Positions 1 to 9,086 of a stretch of 64,000 nucleotides of DNA are shown piece by piece. The notes beneath the pieces are model-generated. The model worked only from the letters and a program-made list of their open reading frames with translations. It did no database searches and was not told where the DNA came from. The position numbers and the translations under genes are program-made. The first letter of the stretch is position 1. Each line of letters starts with the position of its first letter. The DNA is from Colwellia sp. Lineage in GTDB: Bacteria > Pseudomonadota > Gammaproteobacteria > Enterobacterales > Alteromonadaceae. Location: the NCBI GenBank assembly GCA_013215295.1, contig JABSOZ010000021.1, positions 1 through 64,000 of the forward strand. The letters are read 5' to 3'.

Positions 1-41
1 TTAACTTATCAAAACAGCTCTTTGGGTTACCCCTTGGAACT

Positions 42-76
42 GGAGCGCATTCTAGACATTTCTCGCTGGGCGTCAA
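42..76 (-). promoter_or_regulatory. rRNA-type P1 promoter
   Basis: Reading the minus strand there is a -35 TTGACG (71-76), a 16-nt spacer, a -10 TAGAAT (49-54) and a GC-rich discriminator GCGCTCC (42-48), preceded by an A/T-rich stretch (about 77-110) that could act as an UP element. A GC-rich discriminator after a 16-nt spacer is typical of stringently controlled rrn P1 promoters. gmhB lies just upstream, as it does before rrnH in E. coli, so I infer an rRNA operon beginning beyond the left edge. The rRNA itself is not in the window. Confidence 0.6.
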
Positions 77-131
77 CCCTTTTTTGTCATTAAATTGAAA
101 TAAACATTTGTTCGGCTATTTAACGTACAAT

Positions 132-668
132 CTAGGTGATATATAGGCTAGCTTGCTTAATTTCATCTATGCGAATAGCTTTTATTGCTTGGTCATCTTC
201 GTATTTATCAATGAGTATTATTCTATTTGTTATACCTGCACGTTCAGCTGCTTGTATATCTGAAACTTTATCACCTATGAATACGCTATTAACGAGGTCT
301 ATTTTGTGTTCTTCGGCAGCAAGCATAATCATTCCAGGTTCTGGCTTTCTGCAATCACACGCTTTTAAATACTGCCCTAGTCCTTTATCTGGGTGGTGTG
401 GGCAATGGTAAACATCAGATATCACGATTCCTTTTGATTCAAATTCACCTACCATCCAATGAGTGAGTTGTTGAAATTGCTCAACCGTATATTTCCCACG
501 GCCAATACCAGATTGATTGGTGATTACAAAAATGTCATAACCTTTATTTCGTGCATCTATACAAACAGTAAAGATATCTTCGACAAATTCAAACTCTTCT
601 TTTTTATATACATAGCCGTGATCCACATTAATAATGCCATCTCGGTCTAAAAACAGTGCTTTTTTCAT
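132..668 (-). CDS. gmhB: D-glycero-D-manno-heptose 1,7-bisphosphate 7-phosphatase
   Basis: A 178-residue HAD-superfamily phosphatase that removes the C7 phosphate from heptose bisphosphate in the cytoplasmic pathway making ADP-heptose for the LPS inner core. Motif I is FLDRDGIIN (residues 6-14, with nucleophile and acid/base Asp), motif II is ITNQSG, and motif IV is GDKVSD near residue 132. The family's zinc-binding segment is present: a CPHHP stretch and CDCRKPEPG around residues 89-112. Length is normal for GmhB. It is followed downstream by an rRNA-type promoter, the same order as gmhB-rrnH in E. coli. The related histidinol phosphatase domain of HisB is the main alternative, but there is no his gene nearby. 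Confidence 0.88.
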   Translation of the reverse strand: MKKALFLDRDGIINVDHGYVYKKEEFEFVEDIFTVCIDARNKGYDIFVITNQSGIGRGKYTVEQFQQLTHWMVGEFESKGIVISDVYHCPHHPDKGLGQYLKACDCRKPEPGMIMLAAEEHKIDLVNSVFIGDKVSDIQAAERAGITNRIILIDKYEDDQAIKAIRIDEIKQASLYIT

Positions 669-719
669 AATTTGTTTCTTCTGACTTAACGGCCATAAAT
701 ACGTTATTTATTATATCAA

Positions 720-752
720 TTGAAAAAGACGAGCATAACTCGTCTTTTTCAA
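720..752 (-). terminator. Rho-independent terminator after the SDR gene
   Basis: A perfect 14-bp inverted repeat (720-733 with 739-752, loop CATAA) whose minus-strand 3' arm ends in a run of T. It lies between the SDR gene and gmhB, both on the minus strand, so it separates the acyl-CoA cluster from gmhB. The symmetric A/T ends would allow action in both directions. Confidence 0.8.
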
Positions 753-790
753 TATTTATATTTTCTACAAAACGGTTACAACTTTTGAAA

Positions 791-1552
791 CTACATGCAA
801 AGACCGCCATCAATTTCAACGACACGACCGGTAAAGAATTCGTTCTCGAAAATGTATTTTACGGTATGAGCAATTTCATCTGCTTCGCCTAACCGTCCTA
901 CCGGTTTCATGCTTTTAAGACGGTCGCGCATTTCTGGTTTCATTGCATCTGTCATAGCTGTGCGAATAACACCTGGAGCAATTGCGCCGACACGAATTCC
1001 GTGGCGTCCAAGCTCACGAGCCCATGTAACCGTCATCGCAACTACGCCTGCTTTTGAAGCTGCATAATTGGTTTGTCCCATATTACCGCCACGAGCAATT
1101 GACGACATATTAATGATGACACCTTTTCGCTTGCCTTCGATCATATGAACTGCTGCTTCACGGCCACATAAGAATACGCCGGTTAAATTGACATCAATGA
1201 CTGACTGAAATTGCTCTAGTGACATTTTCTTAGCGACTACACCGTTTTTCGCTTTAACAAACATGCCGTCACGTAATATTCCGGCATTATTGATTAGGCC
1301 ATCAATACCTTTGAAGTCACTATTAATTTTAACAAAGGTCCCTTCAACTTCACTTTCATTAGTGACGTTAGCGATATAATACTTTGCCGATGAACCTGCT
1401 TCTTCGATAAGTTTTACTGTTTCTTGTAAAAGTTCTTCGTTTAAATCAATTAAAGCTAATTTTGCGCCATGCGTTGCTAAACTAATTGCCATTGAACGAC
1501 CTAGGCCTTGTCCGCCACCTGTAATTACGATAGTTTTATTTGTTAAATTCAT
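791..1552 (-). CDS. SDR-family (FabG-like) oxidoreductase, probable 3-hydroxyacyl-CoA dehydrogenase
   Basis: A 253-residue classical short-chain dehydrogenase. The Rossmann cofactor motif TGGGQGLG spans residues 11-18, NNAG is at 88-91, the catalytic Ser is at about 150, and YAASK supplies Tyr163 and Lys167. The family interconverts 3-oxoacyl and 3-hydroxyacyl thioesters with NAD(P)H. It is the last gene of a minus-strand run with a 3-hydroxyisobutyryl-CoA hydrolase homologue, an AcuI-type reductase and icmF. A degradative acyl-CoA substrate is therefore more likely than fatty acid synthesis; the 3-hydroxy-2-methylbutyryl-CoA dehydrogenase of isoleucine breakdown (IvdG in Shewanella) is one candidate. 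The exact substrate cannot be read from sequence. Confidence 0.75.
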   Translation of the reverse strand: MNLTNKTIVITGGGQGLGRSMAISLATHGAKLALIDLNEELLQETVKLIEEAGSSAKYYIANVTNESEVEGTFVKINSDFKGIDGLINNAGILRDGMFVKAKNGVVAKKMSLEQFQSVIDVNLTGVFLCGREAAVHMIEGKRKGVIINMSSIARGGNMGQTNYAASKAGVVAMTVTWARELGRHGIRVGAIAPGVIRTAMTDAMKPEMRDRLKSMKPVGRLGEADEIAHTVKYIFENEFFTGRVVEIDGGLCM

Positions 1553-1599
1553 GTTTTCCCTCTGGCTTATGCTTTTATATTTTTAATTTATTTGTTTCT

Positions 1600-2745
1600 T
1601 TACATGGATATAGGAATCGGCTTAAAGAACCACTCTACTTCATTATGATCAATGTCGTTTATATTGTCGTAACGCCATTGTGGATTTTTGTCTTTATCAA
1701 CCAGTAATGCTCTAACGCCTTCTGAAAATTCGTTTTGCTGACAACAACGTAACGATAAGTTCAGTTCGCTTTCAAAACACTGCGCTAATGTATAATTTTC
1801 ACAGCGTTTTAATTGCTCGAAAATAAGTGCACAACTTAATGCGCTACCATTTTGCATTTTTTGTTGTGCTTTTTGAAGCCATTTATCATCGATTATCTGT
1901 TTATTGCTGCCATTAAGATCACAATCGAGGATAGCTTGATGTATTTCAGTAATATTATCTGACTTTGTTAATTCTGCTATAACCGCTTGGTGTCTTACAA
2001 TGAGTGACTCTGGCTGTTCTGCTTCTTTTATTTTTAATGCTGCTAACGTTTCATTGAGTAGCTGATGATTTTCACCTTCACTTCCCCAACATATATGGAG
2101 TAACTTATTTGCAATTTCGTCTAATTTATCACTGGCAATAAGGTAGTCTGTAAGCCCTAACAACTTAGCATCTACTCCGTTAAACATCGCCCCGGTTAAT
2201 CCCAAAAACAAACCGATATTATCAGGCATTTTATTAAGGAACCAACTTGCGCCAACATCAGGGTATAAGCCAATGGTAACTTCAGGCATGGCCATTAAGG
2301 TTTTTTCTGTACTCACTCTATGACTAGCGCCAGCCATTAAACCTATACCACCTCCCATAACATAGCCATTTGTCCAGGCTAAAATAGGTTTTTTATAGGC
2401 GTGTATGAGTTGATCAAGCTGGTATTCATGTTGAAAAAATTCTAGAGCTTTTGATGCAACTATTGTTTCATCACTAATGGGAAAGCTTTCACTTTTTAAA
2501 TGATGGTAAAGACTGACGACATCTCCACCTGCACAAAAAGCTTTATCTCCAGCACCTTTTAGTAAAACAACGGCAATATCATCATTGCTCTGCCAGTGAA
2601 TCAATTGCTCTGTCAGTAAAAGTATCATCGGCAAACTTAAGGCATTTAATGATTTGGGTGCATTAAGCTCAGCAATGGCAATAATTTTGCCATTTGCTGT
2701 TATTTTTTCAGAAAAGTTAACGGGAGATTGTTGCATAAGCTTCAC
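1600..2745 (-). CDS. enoyl-CoA hydratase/isomerase family protein, probable 3-hydroxyisobutyryl-CoA hydrolase
   Basis: A 381-residue crotonase-fold protein, longer than true hydratases (about 260) and of the length typical for the 3-hydroxyisobutyryl-CoA hydrolase (ECH_2) family of valine degradation, which releases 3-hydroxyisobutyrate from its CoA ester. Visible motifs are CAGGD (residues 71-75, oxyanion hole), GGGIGL (131-136) and the family signature PEVTIGLYPDVG starting near 154, which carries the catalytic Glu. It sits 47 bp upstream of the SDR gene and about 70 bp downstream of the reductase gene on the same strand, so co-transcription is likely. No 3-hydroxyisobutyrate dehydrogenase is in the window. 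Confidence 0.8.
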   Translation of the reverse strand: MKLMQQSPVNFSEKITANGKIIAIAELNAPKSLNALSLPMILLLTEQLIHWQSNDDIAVVLLKGAGDKAFCAGGDVVSLYHHLKSESFPISDETIVASKALEFFQHEYQLDQLIHAYKKPILAWTNGYVMGGGIGLMAGASHRVSTEKTLMAMPEVTIGLYPDVGASWFLNKMPDNIGLFLGLTGAMFNGVDAKLLGLTDYLIASDKLDEIANKLLHICWGSEGENHQLLNETLAALKIKEAEQPESLIVRHQAVIAELTKSDNITEIHQAILDCDLNGSNKQIIDDKWLQKAQQKMQNGSALSCALIFEQLKRCENYTLAQCFESELNLSLRCCQQNEFSEGVRALLVDKDKNPQWRYDNINDIDHNEVEWFFKPIPISM

Positions 2746-2815
2746 TTCAAAGGATTAAAAGAACGTACATCAAATTTTTGCTCAAACATATTGTCAGACT
2801 TATTTTAGATAAGCG

Positions 2816-3868
2816 CTATAAACTTCCATCAATTTCGACAACAGTTCTACCGGTTACTGTACCATCAACATAAGCGTCAAAAGCATTGGGTAACTTAGAG
2901 AAAGGAATTGTTGTTGGCGCAATAAGCGCTAATTTAGAAGGTTTAAGATCAGTCGCTAAGCGTTTCCAGGCTTGAGTACGCACTGAAAGTGGCATTTCTA
3001 CAGAGTTGATACCAAGTAAACTTACGCCTCTTAATATAAATGGCATTACTGTGGTCTCTAATTTATAACCACCCGCTAAACCGATAGCGGCAATATTCCC
3101 CCACACATTAATAGTTCGTGTCAGCCAAGCTAACGTTTCGCCGCCAACACTATCAACTGCTCCACCCCATTGCGCGTTTTCAAGTGGTTTACTGCCCATT
3201 TCAATATCATGACGACTAATAAGCTTAGCTGCGCCAAGTTCTTTTAAATAACTTTCTTGCTCTGTCTTCCCTGTGAAAGCGATAACTTCATAACCAATAT
3301 TTGACAACATATTAATAGCGAAACTACCGACCCCTCCTGTAGCACCAGTAACAACAATAGGCCCACGTTCTGGAATTTGTCCGTTATCTTCCATACGCCC
3401 AATTGCAATAGCGGCGGTATAACCTGCAGTACCAATGGCCATAACGTCGCGCAAACTCATGCCTTGCGGCAATGCGACTACTGAATTAGCTTTTACTCGC
3501 GCATATTCGCTATAACCACCATCATAAAGTTCTGAAAGCTGTGCGCCACAAACCAGTACCTTATCACCCTCTTTGAATCTGTCATCAATAGAGCTAACCA
3601 CAACACCAGACAAATCAATACCACCCACTAATGGATATGTCCGTAAAATTCGTCCTTTACCCGTTGCAGCTAATGCATCTTTGTAATTAATGTCTGAGTA
3701 GGCAACTTTAATAACCACTTCACCTGTCGTTAAATCATCAAGACCAATTTGTTCAAAGCCACTGCTAATTTTTTTCTTATCACCATCCTTTATTTGATGG
3801 ATACGAAAGGCAGTGAATTTTTCTGGTACTTGAGTTAACTCAGTTAGCTCATTACATAACGTCGACAT
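2816..3868 (-). CDS. acuI: AcuI/YhdH-like acryloyl-CoA reductase (MDR family)
   Basis: A 350-residue zinc-free medium-chain reductase of the AcuI/YhdH type. These enzymes use NADPH to reduce acryloyl-CoA to propionyl-CoA, a detoxifying step in acrylate and DMSP metabolism. Evidence is the SDINYKDALAATGKG region in the N-terminal GroES-like half, VGGIDLSG, and the nucleotide-binding VTGATGGVG in the Rossmann half. The protein has about 17 extra residues before the usual family start (near FTAFRI), so the real start could be internal. It lies between icmF and the hydrolase gene on the same strand. Other enoyl-thioesters or quinones are possible substrates. Confidence 0.78.
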   Translation of the reverse strand: MSTLCNELTELTQVPEKFTAFRIHQIKDGDKKKISSGFEQIGLDDLTTGEVVIKVAYSDINYKDALAATGKGRILRTYPLVGGIDLSGVVVSSIDDRFKEGDKVLVCGAQLSELYDGGYSEYARVKANSVVALPQGMSLRDVMAIGTAGYTAAIAIGRMEDNGQIPERGPIVVTGATGGVGSFAINMLSNIGYEVIAFTGKTEQESYLKELGAAKLISRHDIEMGSKPLENAQWGGAVDSVGGETLAWLTRTINVWGNIAAIGLAGGYKLETTVMPFILRGVSLLGINSVEMPLSVRTQAWKRLATDLKPSKLALIAPTTIPFSKLPNAFDAYVDGTVTGRTVVEIDGSL

Positions 3869-4004
3869 AATTATTTCAGTTCCAATTTTTTTTAAACGTT
3901 GTACAAAGCAATAAGATCAAAACATAAGCAGTAAACCAATACTATTTATGCTTTGACTTAATAATGCACTTTGAGCTAATAAAGCGGCTTTTCAATGCTA
4001 CCGA

Positions 4005-7000
4005 TTACATGTTACGACGATACTGTCCGCCTGCTTCAAATAATGAATTAACAATTTGTCCTAATGAACAAACCTTACAAGCGTCCATCATCAATTCAAA
4101 GATGTTTTCATGATTAATAGCCGCCGTTTGTAAACGCTTAAGTAATACTTGTACTTGTGCATCATTGGCTTTATTTAAGCTGGCTAACATATCGATTTGA
4201 TAGCTTTTTTCTTCTTCTGTAGCGCGAATAACTTCATCAGGAACAACCGTTGGTGATCCCGTTGAACTTAAGAAAGTATTTACGCCAATGATTGGAAATT
4301 CACCCGAGTGTTTTAAGTGTTCATAATACATACTTTCTTCTTGGATTTTACCACGTTGATACATGGTTTCCATTGCGCCAAGTACACCACCACGTTCATT
4401 AATGCGATCAAATTCAGTTAATACTGCCTCTTCAACTAAGTCAGTTAACTCTTCAATAATAAACGCCCCTTGAATAGGGTTTTCATTTTTAGAAAGTCCT
4501 AATTCACGGTTAATTATTAATTGAATTGCCATCGCTCGTCGCACACTGTCTTCAGTTGGTGTCGTGATAGCTTCATCATAGGCATTGGTATGCAAAGAAT
4601 TACAGTTATCGTTTATCGCGTAAAGTGCTTGTAACGTAGTACGAATATCATTGAAATCAATTTCTTGAGCATGCAATGAACGACCAGATGTTTGGATATG
4701 GTATTTCAACATTTGCGCACGGGCATTGGCACCATATTTGTTTTTCATCGCTTTTGACCAGATACGACGAGCAACACGGCCAATGACTGCATATTCTGGG
4801 TCGATTCCGTTCGAGAAGAAAAACGATAAGTTAGGACCAAATTCATTAATGTCCATACCACGGCTTAAGTAATACTCCACAAAAGTAAAACCGTTCGCTA
4901 AAGTTAACGCCAGCTGGGTAATTGGGTTCGCGCCGGCTTCGGCTATATGGTAGCCAGAAATAGATACTGAATAGAAATTACGCACACCTTTTTCGATAAA
5001 ATATTCTTGAACATCGCCCATTAAACGCAAAGCAAACTCAGTTGAAAAAATACAAGTATTTTGCGCTTGATCTTCTTTTAATATATCTGCCTGTACCGTA
5101 CCACGTACCAAGGTTAACGTTTTTGCTTTAATCTCTTGGTAAACTGCTAGAGGTAACACTTGATCGCCAGTGACACCAATTAACATTAAACCTAAACCAT
5201 CGTTGCCTTCAGGTAATTTTCCTTGATAACTTGGACGTTCACAGCCTTTATCTTGGTAGATTTTTTTGATTGTTGCAGCGACTTCTTTTTCTAAACCATT
5301 TTCTCTGATGAATAATTCACATTGCTGATCAATGGCTGCATTTAAGAAAAAGCCTAATAACATCGGGGCTGGACCGTTAATGGTCATTGAAACTGAAGTC
5401 ATTGCATGGGCTAAATTAAAACCTGAGTAAAGCTTTTTAGCATCGTCTAAACAACAAATAGAGACACCAGCGTTGCCAATCTTTCCGTAAATATCTGGAC
5501 GAACAGCGGGATCGTTACCATATAAAGTAACTGAATCGAATGCTGTGGATAAACGTTTCGCTGGCATACCTTTAGACACATAATGAAAACGACGATTAGT
5601 ACGTTCTGGGCCACCTTCACCGGCGAACATACGTGTCGGATCTTCACCCTCACGTTTGAAAGGGAATAAACCAGCTGTATAAGGAAATTCACCCGGCACG
5701 TTCTCTTGTAAATTCCATTTTAAGATATCGCCCCACCCTTGGTATTTAGGCATACTGATTTTTGGAATATCACTACCTGCTAGCGATTTAGTGTGAGTTG
5801 CTATCGATAACTCTTTGTTACGAACTTTAAATTTAAATTCAGGATCTTTATAACGTTGAACTTTAGACGCCCATTGCTCAAGCAATACTTTATTTTTCGG
5901 GTCTAAGTCTAACTCGACATGGGTATATAAGGTTTCAAGTTGAGTGACTAAATCATGCGATACTTCTGAGTCGGTATCTTTTGCTGTTTCAATCGCCTGA
6001 TGAATACCATAGAGTTTTTGCGCAACGGTTGACTGTTTTTCTACCCAAGCATCGTAACCACGATTATTTTCTGAAATTTCAGATAAATAACGAATACGCG
6101 CACCAGGAATAACACTAGTTTTATTGTCCAGTGTTCCCTCAATAGATAAAATATCACCAACGGTTAAGCCCGCTTTAGTATTTAATTCGGTGATCACCGC
6201 ATTATAAAGTTCAGTCATACCACGGTCGTTAAACTGTGATGCGATAGTCCCGAATACCGGTACTTCATCATCTCCCGCTTCAAACATGCCACGGTTGCGC
6301 TTGTATTGTTTTTTCACATCACGAAGCGCATCTAAAGCACCACGTTTATCAAATTTATTTAGCGCGATGATGTCAGCGAAATCAAGCATGTCGATTTTTT
6401 CTAACTGCGTTGCTGCGCCGTATTCCGGTGTCATTACGTATAAAGAGACATCTGAATGTTCTTCAATTTCAGTATCTGATTGACCAATGCCTGAAGTTTC
6501 TAAAATAATTAAATCAAAGTCAGTGGCTTTCAAAATGTCTAAGGTGTCATTGACATAAACAGATAACGCTAAGTTTGACTGGCGCGTTGCTAATGAGCGC
6601 ATATAAACACGATCATTATTCACGGCGTTCATGCGAATTCTATCGCCTAGTAATGCACCACCGGTTTTACGTTTTGAAGGATCGACTGAAACAATCGCAA
6701 TTTTGCTGTCATCTGTTGCCATTAAAAAGCGGCGAATTAATTCATCGACTAATGACGATTTACCTGCGCCACCTGTGCCGGTAATACCTAATACCGGTGT
6801 TTTACTTGCTGAGGCAATTTTGCGAATTTTATCTAAGGCAGCTTTATTTTCTACAGGGGCATTTTCTGCTGCTGAGATAAGGCGAGCAATAGCTTGTTTG
6901 TTATTTTTCTTTAAATTAGCAACATCATCTTTTTTAACATTTACGCCGGTTTTAAAATCACAGCGTTCAAGCATGTCATCGATCATGCCTAATAAACCCA

Positions 7001-7385
7001 TTGAACGGCCATCGTCTGGTGAGTAGATACGCGTAATACCATAGTCTTGCAGCATTTTAATTTCATCAGGCAAGATAACACCGCCACCACCACCGACAAT
7101 ACGTATGTGCTCACAACCACGTTCTTTTAATAAGTCGTACATATATTTAAAGTATTCGTTATGACCGCCTTGATAAGAGGTCATCGCGATAGCATTCGCA
7201 TCTTCTTGAATCGCGGTGTTAACCACTTCTTCAACACTACGGTCATGGCCTAAATGAATAACCTCAGCACCACTTGACTGTAAAATACGGCGCATAATAT
7301 TAATAGCAGCATCATGGCCATCAAACAGAGAAGCCGCGGTAACGATTCTAATTTTATTTTTTAACTGATAACGTTCGGTTGTCAT
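4005..7385 (-). CDS. icmF: fused isobutyryl-CoA mutase IcmF (B12-dependent mutase with built-in G-protein chaperone)
   Basis: At 1126 residues it has the full three-part IcmF layout. The N-terminal cobalamin-binding domain carries DGHDAA (residues 22-27, His24 as cobalt ligand). A MeaB-type GTPase domain follows, with Walker [10 protein letters not shown] (203-211) and the guanine-specificity motif NKFD (343-346). The mutase TIM barrel begins near 540. In the acyl pocket the motif reads LFPFKR (Phe576) where methylmalonyl-CoA mutase has Tyr, matching the isobutyryl/n-butyryl-CoA (also isovaleryl/pivalyl-CoA) specificity of the family. It needs adenosylcobalamin. It is the first gene of the minus-strand run and is divergent from an AraC-type regulator, the obvious candidate controller. 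Confidence 0.95.
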   Translation of the reverse strand: MTTERYQLKNKIRIVTAASLFDGHDAAINIMRRILQSSGAEVIHLGHDRSVEEVVNTAIQEDANAIAMTSYQGGHNEYFKYMYDLLKERGCEHIRIVGGGGGVILPDEIKMLQDYGITRIYSPDDGRSMGLLGMIDDMLERCDFKTGVNVKKDDVANLKKNNKQAIARLISAAENAPVENKAALDKIRKIASASKTPVLGITGTGGAGKSSLVDELIRRFLMATDDSKIAIVSVDPSKRKTGGALLGDRIRMNAVNNDRVYMRSLATRQSNLALSVYVNDTLDILKATDFDLIILETSGIGQSDTEIEEHSDVSLYVMTPEYGAATQLEKIDMLDFADIIALNKFDKRGALDALRDVKKQYKRNRGMFEAGDDEVPVFGTIASQFNDRGMTELYNAVITELNTKAGLTVGDILSIEGTLDNKTSVIPGARIRYLSEISENNRGYDAWVEKQSTVAQKLYGIHQAIETAKDTDSEVSHDLVTQLETLYTHVELDLDPKNKVLLEQWASKVQRYKDPEFKFKVRNKELSIATHTKSLAGSDIPKISMPKYQGWGDILKWNLQENVPGEFPYTAGLFPFKREGEDPTRMFAGEGGPERTNRRFHYVSKGMPAKRLSTAFDSVTLYGNDPAVRPDIYGKIGNAGVSICCLDDAKKLYSGFNLAHAMTSVSMTINGPAPMLLGFFLNAAIDQQCELFIRENGLEKEVAATIKKIYQDKGCERPSYQGKLPEGNDGLGLMLIGVTGDQVLPLAVYQEIKAKTLTLVRGTVQADILKEDQAQNTCIFSTEFALRLMGDVQEYFIEKGVRNFYSVSISGYHIAEAGANPITQLALTLANGFTFVEYYLSRGMDINEFGPNLSFFFSNGIDPEYAVIGRVARRIWSKAMKNKYGANARAQMLKYHIQTSGRSLHAQEIDFNDIRTTLQALYAINDNCNSLHTNAYDEAITTPTEDSVRRAMAIQLIINRELGLSKNENPIQGAFIIEELTDLVEEAVLTEFDRINERGGVLGAMETMYQRGKIQEESMYYEHLKHSGEFPIIGVNTFLSSTGSPTVVPDEVIRATEEEKSYQIDMLASLNKANDAQVQVLLKRLQTAAINHENIFELMMDACKVCSLGQIVNSLFEAGGQYRRNM

Positions 7386-7597
7386 AGCAAACTCACTTAT
7401 AGTGGGGGATATATTGGCAACAAAGCGGTAAATATTGCTGCAAATAAAGTATCTTTAGTGTTTTATTGTGATAATTGTTTCTAATAAGTCTATTTAAACA
7501 TAGTGGTTACCCAGTTAAAATTGATTTTATTGTTAATTTGATGGACTATATTGCTATAAACAAACCTACCTTAAAATAATAAGTTTGGTAAAAGCAT

Positions 7598-8491
7598 ATG
7601 AGCAATAATTTAACCAAGTACCCAGTATCAGAAATAGATGATATACGTTTAATCATTCCGATATTTTTACTCAATAAACTTAAATTTCATCCTTTAACAC
7701 AAGGCTTATACCCGTTATCTCTTGGCAAGTCGTCGCAAGACTTAACCTTCAATATAAAACAGAGTCAACCGGCTCATCATTGTTTAATTTACTGTCAGGC
7801 AGGTAGTGGAATTCTAGACTATAAAAATAAAAAACGAGAGGTCAATGCAGGTGATCTTGTTATTTTGTCGCCGAATCAAGCCTTTGCTTACAACGTTAAT
7901 AACAATAATGCCCACGCTGTTTTTTGGATTAACTTTCAAGGGACATTAGCAGACGACTTTGCTCAACGTTTATTAATGAAAATGGATGATGGTTTGGCAC
8001 ATGTTAGTGTGCTGAGTAATATACTTGCAGACTTCAACCATTTACTGGCATTAGGCAGCAGAGGTTATACCGCCACCAACGTTATCCATGCGGTGCATAT
8101 TTTACAGCAAGCCTTAAGTTTTTTAGCGCTACAGCTCAGGTTAACGGCATTTAACAATAGTTCTGCTTTTGACATAGATGCAGTAGAAGCTTTAATGAGA
8201 GATAATTTACATCAAGAATTAAGTTTAGATACACTTGCACATTATAGTAAGTTGTCGAAATTTCACTTTTCTAAAAAATTTAAAGAACTCACCGATACCT
8301 CCCCTATTCAACATTTCATCAATATGAAAATTCAACGTGCCTGCTTTGAGCTAGATAATACTAGACAGACCATCAAACAAATTGGAGAAGCCTTGGGTTA
8401 TAGCGACCCATATTACTTTTCTAGGATATTTAAAAAAATGGTGGGCATGTCACCTAAGCAATATAGAGATTCTGGTCATAAAGAGCTATAA
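7598..8491 (+). CDS. AraC-family transcriptional regulator
   Basis: A 297-residue regulator with an N-terminal cupin-like ligand domain (VNAGDLVILSPNQ near residue 83 is the typical AraC arm/barrel segment) and a C-terminal double helix-turn-helix from about 195. The latter ends in the family signature IGEALGYSDPYYFSRIFKK followed by GMSPKQYR. It is transcribed away from icmF across a 212-bp gap, which suggests that it controls the icmF cluster and itself, probably in response to a metabolite of that pathway. The effector is unknown. I see no clear operator in the gap. Confidence 0.85.
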   Translation: MSNNLTKYPVSEIDDIRLIIPIFLLNKLKFHPLTQGLYPLSLGKSSQDLTFNIKQSQPAHHCLIYCQAGSGILDYKNKKREVNAGDLVILSPNQAFAYNVNNNNAHAVFWINFQGTLADDFAQRLLMKMDDGLAHVSVLSNILADFNHLLALGSRGYTATNVIHAVHILQQALSFLALQLRLTAFNNSSAFDIDAVEALMRDNLHQELSLDTLAHYSKLSKFHFSKKFKELTDTSPIQHFINMKIQRACFELDNTRQTIKQIGEALGYSDPYYFSRIFKKMVGMSPKQYRDSGHKEL

Positions 8492-9086
8492 GTGCGATCA
8501 TATCTTGTCAACAGCATGTTAACTATCCTAAACGACTAAAACGGAAAGTAGTAGAATAAAAATTCGAATCACGCAGATAGATATATCGGTCCTAAATATC
8601 ATGACACGATTGTAATCATTGCCCCCTCACACGCACTGTCAAAGAATAAAGTGTATAGCGCATATAAACTGAGTTAACCCTAAAATTAGCGAACAGAAGC
8701 AATGTGGATTACTAACTGAAAACACCTAAAAAACAAGAATTGAGACCTATAGTTCAGGGGTGCATATCATTGTAATTTTCTGACTAATAAAATATTAATT
8801 ATCGAAAAGTTTTGATTCATTGGATCGAAATGAAATAGCACACTTTAATCGCCACTCAATCTAGCTAATTTATCATTTCGTCTATACTCAATGACAATTG
8901 GTGCCAACTTAGTAAATTTACCTTTATATTTACTTGTTTAGTTTAGGATTTTGCTTTAATTTAATAAAAATATCCCAGCATATTTCAAATATGATAACGA
9001 ACTGTAGCTATTTCTCTTAAAGTTGATATTTGAGAATGGTCAACTGACTCATATATAAGCAGCCGTTCAAAAAGGATCATTATTAC
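8492..9086 (+). other. 595-bp intergenic region, nothing recognised
   Basis: Between the AraC gene and the response-regulator gene, both on the plus strand. Very A/T-rich. I find no convincing ORF, tRNA, hairpin terminator or repeat. An AAAGGA ribosome-binding site (about 9070-9076) stands before the next gene. The promoter of the signalling module should lie in its right half. Confidence 0.5.

Noticed and set aside
6631-7026. 131-codon open frame antisense to icmF
   Set aside because: A frame shadow of the strongly conserved mutase gene; the peptide matches no family.
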